A stretch of 38,731 nucleotides of DNA from Methylobacterium sp. W2. GTDB lineage: Bacteria > Pseudomonadota > Alphaproteobacteria > Rhizobiales > Beijerinckiaceae. Position numbers and translations under genes: made by a program. The first letter of the stretch is position 1, and each line of letters begins with the position of its first letter. Positions 32,372-38,731 of this stretch are shown one piece after another. Below the pieces are notes generated by a model. It searched no databases. It was not told where the DNA came from and was given only the letters and a program-made list of their open reading frames with translations. Location: NCBI RefSeq assembly GCF_020662345.1, contig NZ_VMOA01000050.1, forward strand, positions 1 to 38,731, written 5' to 3'.

Positions 32372-33565
32372 TCAAGCCGCCCGCACGCGGGTGCTCTCAA
32401 CCACGTTGCGCATATAGCCGGCCGGGTTCCAGCGCGGTTCCATCGGCTGGCTCGTGCCATCGTTAGCCGTCGCTTTGACCCGAATGATGTGGGAGCCGGC
32501 GGGAAGGTCGACGTCCAGGGTCCAGGCCCGAAAGGCGTAACGCCCAAAATCCTGACCCAGCTTGGCAGGCAGCCAGGTTCCCCCATCGTTGGCGGAGACC
32601 TCAACCGTCTTGATGCCGGAGCCGCCGTCGAAAGCGATGCCGCGCAGCGGCGTCGAGCCCGCCTTCACGCTGGCTCCATCGATCAGGTTTGTGAGGAAGG
32701 AGCGCACGTTGAAGCGCCCGATCGGTACGGTGCTGGCTGCCGCCTTGCCGGGCTCGGTGCAGGCGCAGGGCGTGTCGGGGATACGGTAGGCGGTCTTCAT
32801 CCAGAACCCCTCGAACGGCTTGTCGAGTACGGTGATCGCGTTGAGGTGCTTGACCCAGTAGGTGCCGTAGAGCCCCGGCACGACGAGGCGTAAGGGGTAA
32901 CCGTTGAGCCAAGGCAGTTCCTGCCCGTTCATCCCCCAAGCCAGCATCACCTCGCCGTCGCGAGCGTGGTCGATGTTCAAGGCCTTCGCGAAGTCCGGCG
33001 TCTCCGGGATCACAGGTCCATCAAGCCCCTCGAACGCGACCTGGACGGAGCCCGCCTTTACGCCCGCCTTATCCAGCACGGTCTTCAGCGACACGCCGGT
33101 CCAGCGCGCACAGCCCATCGCACCGTTTGCGAGTTGGCCACCGGCCATACGTGGTTCGAAGAAGCCGCGGGAATTGCCTGAGCACTGGTTGACCGCGACG
33201 ACCTCTGTTTGCGGCATTGCCTTGAGATCGGCCAGCGCGAGTGAAACCGGCGCTTCGACGTGACCCTGTACTGCGAGGCGGAAGGTGTCCGGGTCGATCT
33301 CTGTGGGGATGTCGGCGAGGTGATATCGCACGAAGAACGCGTCGTTCGGAGTGATCACCCCCTCGTCAAAGACCGAGAACGGCGTCTCGAGCTGCGGCGG
33401 CCGGGCCGTCATCTGCAACAGCGGGCGCTTGCCCGGATAAGCCACCAGTGGGCGCTCGCCATTGCCGAAGGGCAGACCGACCTCGGCCGCGAGGACCGAA
33501 CGTCCGACCAGCGCTAGGGCGCCTGCGCCGAATAGGACCTCACGTCTGGGAATTTCTTTCCTCAT
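32372..33565 (-). CDS. SorA-like Tat-exported sulfite dehydrogenase, module B
   Basis: This 397-residue protein has a twin-arginine signal (PRREVLFG, Arg7-Arg8), expected cleavage near residue 26, a molybdopterin domain with ligand Cys128 (VNQCSGNSR) and a Mo-co dimerisation domain in the last 130 residues. It is collinear with the SorA-like protein of module A, including ETPFSVFDEGV and the FWMKTAYRIPD-type segment, but carries a short CACTEPG insertion-like stretch where the other has no cysteines. AGAGG lies 6 bp before the ATG. The cytochrome gene follows, forming a second SorAB pair. Confidence 0.9.
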   Translation of the reverse strand: MRKEIPRREVLFGAGALALVGRSVLAAEVGLPFGNGERPLVAYPGKRPLLQMTARPPQLETPFSVFDEGVITPNDAFFVRYHLADIPTEIDPDTFRLAVQGHVEAPVSLALADLKAMPQTEVVAVNQCSGNSRGFFEPRMAGGQLANGAMGCARWTGVSLKTVLDKAGVKAGSVQVAFEGLDGPVIPETPDFAKALNIDHARDGEVMLAWGMNGQELPWLNGYPLRLVVPGLYGTYWVKHLNAITVLDKPFEGFWMKTAYRIPDTPCACTEPGKAAASTVPIGRFNVRSFLTNLIDGASVKAGSTPLRGIAFDGGSGIKTVEVSANDGGTWLPAKLGQDFGRYAFRAWTLDVDLPAGSHIIRVKATANDGTSQPMEPRWNPAGYMRNVVESTRVRAA

Positions 33566-33600
33566 TGCACACCTCTCTTGAAAAGCAGCTTCGGAGGTGG

Positions 33601-34458
33601 TCAGGCGCCGAGGCCGAGCCCCAGCAACCGGTTTGCATTGCGCCAGAGTGCAGCGTCGAGTGCGTCTTCAGAGAGTCCGAGCTGGCGGAAATCCTCCACG
33701 CCCTGCCGCATTGGCCTGAACGGGAAGGAGGAGCCAAACAGGAACTGATCCCGCATGAAGCTGTTGGCCGCCTCAACGTAGAGGCCGCCGCCGGGCGCAA
33801 AGGTGTACATGTCGGGCGAGACGAAAACGTTCTCGTTGCGGAAAGCCACCGTCACCATTTCGGCGACGTTCGGGTAGAAGCCGTGGCAGCACACGAGCGG
33901 CAGCTTCGGAAAGGTCTTCGCCACCCGATCGACCGCAAGCGGGTCATTGAGGCGCAAGTCGGGCGTCGTCGGGCCAGACATCACGAAGGCCGGCACCCCC
34001 AATTCCTGACACAGCTCGTAGAGCGGCATCAGGCGCTCGTCGTCGGCGCGCATGGCTTCTCCGTAGAAGCCAGCATCGAGATTGACGCCTTTGAAGCCGA
34101 GCTCGGTTACCGCGCGGCGGGCTTCGGCCACGGCAGCATCACGGCCGAGCTCCACTGGGTCTACCGAGGCGATACCGACCAGCCGCTTCGAGTTGTGTCG
34201 AGCGACCGTAGCAAGGTCGTCGTTGGCAATCCGCACGCCCGGCACCGAGCGGGCGACCATGACGGCGACGTCGATGCCAGCCCCGTCCATTTCCGCAGAA
34301 AAGCCCTCAACGGTCATCCCTCGGGTAAAGTGGTCGATCTCGCGGCCGCCAACACGCCCGTTCAGCCAGCGCACAACGCCGTACTCAGGAGTGTCAGGCG
34401 CCCCACCAAAGAACTTGTGCAGGAAGGTCGGGCGGCTACGCATGTCTACGATCGGCAT
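33601..34458 (-). CDS. Amidohydrolase-2-like protein lacking usual metal ligands
   Basis: This 285-residue protein has the TIM-barrel pattern of the COG2159/ACMSD-like amidohydrolases (GFKGVNLDAGFYGEAMR, PLVCCHGFYPN, FLFGSSFPF). The N-terminal HxH site is replaced by Asp5-Met-Arg-Ser-Arg, the mid-barrel His is absent around FVMSG (158-162), and the final Asp of the GSDYP-type motif is Ser244. Only His192 of the usual set is clear. It may therefore be metal-free, use other ligands or be non-catalytic. GGAG lies about 9 bp before the ATG. It sits between MFS and sorA genes, all on one strand, suggesting one operon handling an organic sulfur compound; that is speculative. Confidence 0.75.
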   Translation of the reverse strand: MPIVDMRSRPTFLHKFFGGAPDTPEYGVVRWLNGRVGGREIDHFTRGMTVEGFSAEMDGAGIDVAVMVARSVPGVRIANDDLATVARHNSKRLVGIASVDPVELGRDAAVAEARRAVTELGFKGVNLDAGFYGEAMRADDERLMPLYELCQELGVPAFVMSGPTTPDLRLNDPLAVDRVAKTFPKLPLVCCHGFYPNVAEMVTVAFRNENVFVSPDMYTFAPGGGLYVEAANSFMRDQFLFGSSFPFRPMRQGVEDFRQLGLSEDALDAALWRNANRLLGLGLGA

Positions 34459-34520
34459 GGCTTCTTCACTCCTTGTTAGGGGGAACCCGGCGCACGATCC
34501 TGAGCGCCAGGTTGGTCAGA

Positions 34521-35939
34521 TCAGTGAGAGACCGTCTCCAGCACCTTGCCGCGCGTCTCGACGCCAAGCGTCAGGACGAGGAGAGCTGCGATGAGGAAGC
34601 CACCCGCACCGACCTGGAAGGCAGTGGCGGGGCCGTAGTTCTGCACCAGCACTGGCACGATCATGGGCCCAAGGATGGCGCCGATCCGCCCGAAGGCCGA
34701 AGCGAAACCAGCTCCCGTCGCCCGGGCACGGGTGGGGTAGAGTTCCGGCGTGTAAGCGTAGAGACAGCTCCACATACCAAACATGAAGAACTGCATCACG
34801 AAGCCCGAGACGAACAGCCAAGTCTGATCGACGGCGTTACCGTATAAATATGCAGCGATCGCCGAACAGATAAGAAAGGCCGCCGTAGTGGGCTTGCGCC
34901 CGATCTTCTCCAAGAGTAGCGCCGCAGTGAAGAAGCCGGGGATGCCACCCACCGTGATCAGCGTCACGAAACCGACCGAGCTGACGATCGAGAAGCCACG
35001 CTCCTTCAGGAGCACCGCGATCCACGAGTTGAGGCCGAAGAAGCCGATCAACGCGAAGAACCACATTCCGAAGGCCATGACCGTGCGCAGGCGGTACTCA
35101 GGCGAGAACAGCGTCGCGATTGGGTTTTGATACGGTACGGGCGCCGTGACTGCGTCCACAAGGGACGGCGCTACCGGCGGTAGCGGCCGGCCAGTGGCGC
35201 GTTCAACTTCCCGCTCCATCGTCGTCATCACGGCTTCGGCCTCAGCGTGGCGGCCCTTGTCAGCGAGCCAGCGCGGGGATTCTGGCATGGAGCGGCGCAC
35301 TAACAGCACCACCATCGAAAGCAGGCCCACAATCACAAAGGCCCAACGCCAGCCGAGATAAGGCAGCACGAAGAAGCTGATCGCACCGGAGAGCACGTAT
35401 CCGATGGCCCAGAAGCCCTCCATGAAGGCGATGTACTTGCCGCGCACGTTGGCCGGCACAATCTCCGAGACCATTGCTTGCGCGACCGGGGCCTCGCCGC
35501 CGACCCCGACACCGATCAGGAAGCGGCAGGCCATCAGGACCGGCAAGCTCCAGGCCGCCGCAGCCGCGAGACTGGCAAGTCCCCAGACCACCATCGTGAC
35601 CTGGAATACGGCCTTGCGCCCGAAGCGATCGGCGGCAGTGCCCGCCACAATGTTACCGAGAAGCTGACCTGCGAAGGTCATCGCCGCGAGCTGGCCTGCC
35701 TCAGTGGGCGTGAGCCCGAAGGCGACAACAATCGAACCTAGCAAGAAGGTGAGCAGCGCCACGTCGACCTGGTCGACCAGCCAGGCGGAGGCAATGATTG
35801 CGAACACCTTCCGCTGGTACGCCGACATCGGCAGCCGCTCCAGCCGTCCGGCGATGTTGGCCGTGGCAGCAGCAGCGGCTTGGTTTGAAGCGGTGATTTC
35901 GATCCCCATACCGATCGGGGGGTCCGTAGCAAGGTGCAT
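34521..35939 (-). CDS. MFS transporter, metabolite:H+ symporter type
   Basis: This 472-residue protein has twelve transmembrane helices and the MFS motifs ADRFGRKAVF (loop 2-3) and MPESPRWLADKGRHAEAE (after helix 6), typical of the sugar/aromatic-acid symporter branches. A hydrophilic N-terminal extension of about 40 residues precedes helix 1. AGGAG lies about 7 bp before the ATG. It is the first gene of the module B minus-strand run and is divergent from the second LysR gene. Uptake of an organic acid or sulfonate that yields sulfite is a possibility from context; the substrate cannot be read from sequence. Confidence 0.85.
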   Translation of the reverse strand: MHLATDPPIGMGIEITASNQAAAAATANIAGRLERLPMSAYQRKVFAIIASAWLVDQVDVALLTFLLGSIVVAFGLTPTEAGQLAAMTFAGQLLGNIVAGTAADRFGRKAVFQVTMVVWGLASLAAAAAWSLPVLMACRFLIGVGVGGEAPVAQAMVSEIVPANVRGKYIAFMEGFWAIGYVLSGAISFFVLPYLGWRWAFVIVGLLSMVVLLVRRSMPESPRWLADKGRHAEAEAVMTTMEREVERATGRPLPPVAPSLVDAVTAPVPYQNPIATLFSPEYRLRTVMAFGMWFFALIGFFGLNSWIAVLLKERGFSIVSSVGFVTLITVGGIPGFFTAALLLEKIGRKPTTAAFLICSAIAAYLYGNAVDQTWLFVSGFVMQFFMFGMWSCLYAYTPELYPTRARATGAGFASAFGRIGAILGPMIVPVLVQNYGPATAFQVGAGGFLIAALLVLTLGVETRGKVLETVSH

Positions 35940-36158
35940 GGCGTGTCTCCTGGACGTTTCCTCGTTGGCGTCCAGGACGTACGCCGCGAACGCCGCCTGG
36001 ACTTTCTTGAGCGTGTAAACAGCCCCTCATCCAATCAGACCGAACGAGTTCGAGGCGGCATCATTTTTCTAATTTTTGCTCGTCCTGCAGGATAACTTTG
36101 CTCCCCTTTCCACGATTTGCACTAATATAATTCTATTTTGGCCTTATAAGTTGTGGTT
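35940..36158. promoter_or_regulatory. Divergent promoter region between MFS and LysR genes
   Basis: This 219-bp gap, AT-rich toward the LysR side, contains a CGAAC-GA-GTTCG palindrome (36041-36052) and a TATAAT element at 36126-36131, 27 bp before the LysR ATG, fitting a plus-strand -10 box. The layout is the classic one in which a LysR protein controls its divergent neighbour. No clear T-N11-A box with long arms was found. Confidence 0.5.
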
Positions 36159-37043
36159 ATGGCCCTCAACCTCCACCTCCTGCGTTTCTTCGCGACCGTC
36201 GCTCAGACTGGCAGCTTCTCCCGAGCAGCTGAGGAGCTGCACGTGAGCCAACCCGCAATCTCGCAAGGGGTACGGGATTTTGAACTGCAGGTGGGATGTC
36301 GACTGCTTGACCGTGGCGCTCGAGGTGTCCGCCCGACTCGGGAGGGCGAAGCCTTGCTGCGACATGCCAGAACTCTTTTCGCCATGGAGAGGGCAGCTGA
36401 AGAGGAACTATACGCTCTGCGGGGCCTCGGGAGCGGGATGCTACGGATCGGCGCAAGCACCACAATCGCAACTTACATGATCCCAACTTACCTCGGCATT
36501 TTTCATCGCGCGTATCCAGGTATTGAACTCAGCATTATTAGTGCCAATACGCGAGCTATTGCTGCCCTTCTGATTGAGCATGCAATCGATGTCGCATTGG
36601 TTGAGGGACCCGTTGAGGATCCGAGTATTGTCAGCGAAGCTTGGCGTCAGGACGAGATGGTTTTAATCACCTCACCGGAGCACACCTTCGCGAAGGCAGC
36701 TGAGCCAATTGATCCCGCACGCATTTCGGAAGAAATCTTTATCGTCAGGGAGCCAGGCTCTGGATCACGGGAAATCGTATCCGAAGCATTAAGTGCTAAT
36801 AAAATCTGCCCAATTCGACGACTTGAAGTCGGAAGCACAGAGGCGATCAAGCAACTTGTGGCAAGCAGCCTTGGAGTAGCAATGGTCTCGGTCGCTACAA
36901 TTCGTGACCAGATTTCCGTCGGTACAATAGTCGTCGTCCCGATCCGCGATCTGCGGATCGAGCGGGTTCTATGGCGGCTGAGTGTGTCAGGACGCCTTTC
37001 TAATCCAGCGACAATTGCATTCAACAAGCTAATAAATTTATAG
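36159..37043 (+). CDS. LysR-family transcription regulator, module B
   Basis: This 294-residue protein has a winged HTH at residues 3-37 (LHLLRFFATVAQTGSFSRAAEELHVSQPAISQGV) and a periplasmic-binding-like effector domain with EPGSGSREIVSEAL. The start at 36159 (ATG) is favoured over a GTG two codons upstream. It is clearly AT-richer than the neighbouring genes, especially in the second half, suggesting separate acquisition. It is divergent from the MFS-amidohydrolase-sorAB genes and is their likely regulator. The effector is unknown. Confidence 0.9.
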   Translation: MALNLHLLRFFATVAQTGSFSRAAEELHVSQPAISQGVRDFELQVGCRLLDRGARGVRPTREGEALLRHARTLFAMERAAEEELYALRGLGSGMLRIGASTTIATYMIPTYLGIFHRAYPGIELSIISANTRAIAALLIEHAIDVALVEGPVEDPSIVSEAWRQDEMVLITSPEHTFAKAAEPIDPARISEEIFIVREPGSGSREIVSEALSANKICPIRRLEVGSTEAIKQLVASSLGVAMVSVATIRDQISVGTIVVVPIRDLRIERVLWRLSVSGRLSNPATIAFNKLINL

Positions 37044-37061
37044 CTTAAATTTTCATATGCA

Positions 37062-37086
37062 TCGATATTTAAATCGAAGTTTTTAT
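37062..37086 (+). terminator. Weak hairpin with T-run after the second LysR gene
   Basis: TCGAT and ATCGA arms around a 6-base loop, followed within 2 bases by TTTTT, lie 19 bp beyond the LysR stop. The stem is short and AT-rich, so it is at best a weak intrinsic terminator. Confidence 0.35.
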
Positions 37087-37174
37087 TGATGACTATGAAA
37101 AGATCGTGCAGGTAAAACAAAGCTAATTTCCTCTGCTTCGAGCGCAGGAATTATTTTTGTAAATAAAACGACCG

Positions 37175-37240
37175 TTTTCCCGACGTAAGCTCAAGACGGG
37201 TTGGGAGCCGCTCCAAACAGCCTCCTTTCTGTCGGGAAAA
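37175..37240. other. Right res-like recombination site
   Basis: TTTTCCCGAC (37175-37184) and its exact reverse complement GTCGGGAAAA (37231-37240) are 46 bp apart, and the second arm is 51 bp from the recombinase ATG. The same spacings occur in inverted orientation at 18748-18813. Serine resolvase genes usually lie next to their res site and are repressed through it. Confidence 0.65.
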
Positions 37241-37291
37241 TATGACTGGTTTTCTATTGCGGATTAAACGCGCTTGAATCACTATCCCGAC

Positions 37292-37897
37292 ATGCTCGTC
37301 GGATATGCCCGCGTCTCCACCCTCGATCAGAACCTCGACCTCCAGCGCGATGCCCTAACCCGCGCCGGGTGTGAACGCTTGTTCGAGGAGAAGAAGTCCG
37401 GCAAGGCCGGCACCAAGCGTCCGGAGTTTGACGCCGCACTTGCCTACCTGCGGCCGACCGACGTCCTGGTGGTGTGGAAGCTCGACCGCCTCGGCCGATC
37501 CCTCGTCGAGATGATGCGCACCATCGACGCGCTACGGGTTAAGCAGATCCACTTCCGCTCCCTGACCGAGCAGTTCGACAGCGACACCGCCCATGGGCGC
37601 TTCGCCCTGCAGATGCACGGCGCCATGGCAGAGTACTTCCTCGACCTCAACCGCGAGCGCACCATGGAGGGGCTGAAGGCGGCGCTGGCGCGGGGCCGCA
37701 AGGGCGGAAGGCCGAAAAAGCTAACCGACGCCGATCTCGAAGTGGGACGAGCCCTGCTGCAATCGGGTACCATCTCGATCGCTGCCATCGCCAAGCGCCT
37801 CGGGGTGAGCCGGGACACGTTCTACAGCTACTTCCCGCAGGCCCGGGCCCGCAGCCAGGCCGCCACGGTCGCGGCCGCATCTGACGGGGAGGCCTGA
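37292..37897 (+). CDS. Serine recombinase (resolvase/invertase family)
   Basis: This 201-residue protein has the catalytic serine Ser9 in YARVST, conserved RLGRSL and a DSDTAHGRFALQMHGAMAEYF segment, then a C-terminal HTH (ISIAAIAKRLGVSRDTFYSYFP). The length is typical of Tn3-type resolvases and DNA invertases. The ATG at 37292 matches the start of the truncated left copy; a TTG six codons upstream is possible. No ribosome-binding site is evident. It appears intact and could act on the two res-like sites, which are inverted, so inversion rather than deletion of the island would be expected. It is followed 4 bp later by an HNH-type gene. Confidence 0.92.
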   Translation: MLVGYARVSTLDQNLDLQRDALTRAGCERLFEEKKSGKAGTKRPEFDAALAYLRPTDVLVVWKLDRLGRSLVEMMRTIDALRVKQIHFRSLTEQFDSDTAHGRFALQMHGAMAEYFLDLNRERTMEGLKAALARGRKGGRPKKLTDADLEVGRALLQSGTISIAAIAKRLGVSRDTFYSYFPQARARSQAATVAAASDGEA

Positions 37898-37901
37898 CCT
37901 C

Positions 37902-38336
37902 ATGCCGATCCGGCGCGAGCACCGCTTCTTCTACCCGATCGATTGGCCCCAGCTTTCAGCCGTAATCCGGTTCCAGCGGGCAGGGGGTCGGTGCGAGGTC
38001 TGCGCCCGCCCACATGGGGAGCGGGTGTTCCATCTCGGCGATGGCCGGTGGTGGGACGGCGAGGCGGCCTCCTGGCGCGATGGGGCAGGGCGCTTCATCT
38101 GCTTGGCCCTCGGCACTGACGATGTCCTCGGGCAGGTGCGGACTACGCGCGTGATCCTGGCGACGGGCCACCGCAATCACGACACGGCCAACAATGCGGC
38201 CAAGAACCTCACCGCGTTCTGCCAACGCTGCCACATGAACCATGACCGACCGGAGCATCAGCGGCGACGCTGGCGAACTCTGTTCCGGAGGAAGGCGTTG
38301 GGGGACCTGTTTCAAGGACCGTATCGTCGCTCCTGA
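37902..38336 (+). CDS. HNH-type zinc protein
   Basis: This 144-residue protein has two CxxC pairs (Cys31/Cys34 and Cys107/Cys110) that probably bind zinc, plus an HNH-like set: His93-Asp94 in GHRNHD, Asn102 and His111-x-x-His114 in CQRCHMNHD. The tail is arginine-rich. It begins 4 bp after the recombinase stop with GGGAGG about 9 bp upstream, so the two are co-transcribed. Family knowledge: HNH proteins on mobile elements are often nicking or double-strand endonucleases. The substrate is unknown, and a structural zinc role is possible. Confidence 0.72.
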   Translation: MPIRREHRFFYPIDWPQLSAVIRFQRAGGRCEVCARPHGERVFHLGDGRWWDGEAASWRDGAGRFICLALGTDDVLGQVRTTRVILATGHRNHDTANNAAKNLTAFCQRCHMNHDRPEHQRRRWRTLFRRKALGDLFQGPYRRS

Positions 38337-38731
38337 TCCCCAGTGAACTCTGAGATGGTCCTCTTGCGGGCAATCTCTATCGAGCGGTCATGAGTGTGAG
38401 TACGCAAGAGCTTTGGAAGCCGGAATTAATCAGTGTGCGCCCTGGCTCCGGTACCTGGATCTAAGTGAAGGCGCCGCGGCACCTGTAGGAGGGCGCTCGG
38501 AGCCTCAGGACGGGCGTTGGGCCGGTTGAGTGGGTTCGTTTCATCGCGGACGTGGATGACCGCTCCAGGCCCTGCCAGGGCGAAATTGCCAAGCTTGGAT
38601 GGCTGGCATCCGGTTCGTAACTCGGCCACGGAACTCCTACGGCCTCTACCTGCCCGGTCACCGAGGCCTCATTCTCCCCCACCTTCATGCCGACCGACGC
38701 ATCACCCAGCCCCATCCTCACCCTGTCTCTT
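38337..38731. other. Right end of the window without a supported gene
   Basis: About 395 bp follow the HNH gene. An 86-codon minus-strand frame (38461-38721) is the only longish one; it is not convincing and could run off the window. The last nine bases, CTGTCTCTT, equal the beginning of the Tn5/Nextera mosaic-end complement, which may be adapter residue at a contig end. Confidence 0.45.

Larger units (their letters stand above)
18526..37897. mobile_element. Sulfite island bracketed by inverted recombinase/res modules
   Basis: The ends carry two outward-reading recombinase genes with matching upstream regions in inverted orientation (left truncated, right intact). The cargo between them, 18.8-37.2 kb, is a coherent sulfite-oxidation and export set unlike the plasmid backbone on either side. 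An IS6 element divides it. Whether the two ends once formed a composite transposon, an invertible segment or two independent insertions is not resolved by sequence. Exact outer boundaries are unknown; the recombinase genes are used as limits. Confidence 0.45.

Overview
The window is GC-rich alphaproteobacterial DNA, most likely from a Methylobacterium/Methylorubrum-type plasmid or integrated conjugative/mobilisable element. That assignment rests on the codon style, the MobF-type relaxase-helicase, ParA partitioning and duplicated sulfite-oxidation genes; it is inferred, not proven. No rRNA, tRNA or CRISPR array was seen.

Backbone, 1-18.5 kb. A tightly overlapping minus-strand operon (97-3358) runs from a small excisionase/AlpA-type HTH protein through two related unknown proteins to a Toprim plus RepA-like ATPase protein, which looks like a replication module. 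It is followed by an unknown gene (3536-4651, minus) and, divergently, a two-gene plus-strand cassette: an AAA+ ATPase (4916-6031) and a cytoplasmic subtilisin-like S8 protease (6046-8310). This is the best candidate for an under-described, possibly defensive, system. Next is a divergent mobilisation locus: a three-gene ATGA-coupled minus operon (8531-10538) faces a small coiled-coil gene and a 1127-residue relaxase-helicase (10673-14425), with a candidate oriT between them. An unknown gene, a winged-helix putative replication gene and a parA/partner operon (16901-17958) with a terminator and a repeat-rich putative centromere complete this part.

Sulfite island, 18.75-37.24 kb. It is bracketed by two inverted copies of a serine-recombinase promoter/res-like region plus recombinase gene. 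The left copy is truncated (18526-18696); the right copy is intact (37292-37897). Module A (19.2-29.3 kb) has a secreted COG4315 protein, an ECF sigma/anti-sigma pair, a LysR regulator and a DUF202 protein in one ATGA-coupled operon. It also has a cytoplasmic SUOX-like molybdoenzyme, a beta-propeller protein, a SorA/SorB-like periplasmic sulfite dehydrogenase with its cytochrome c, a TDT-family (Ssu1/TehA-like) exporter and a YeiH-family exporter. An IS6-family insertion sequence (about 29514-30401) separates it from module B (30.5-37.0 kb), which holds a second YeiH, a second SorB/SorA pair, a divergent amidohydrolase-fold protein lacking the usual metal ligands, an MFS transporter and a second LysR regulator.

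Together the island looks built to oxidise sulfite in the periplasm (electrons to cytochrome c) and in the cytoplasm, and to export what remains. LysR and ECF regulators plus several inverted-repeat operators are visible. To the right of the recombinase are an HNH-type protein and a region without a clear gene. The window ends in nine bases that match the start of the Tn5/Nextera mosaic end, so the right edge may be a contig end with adapter residue.
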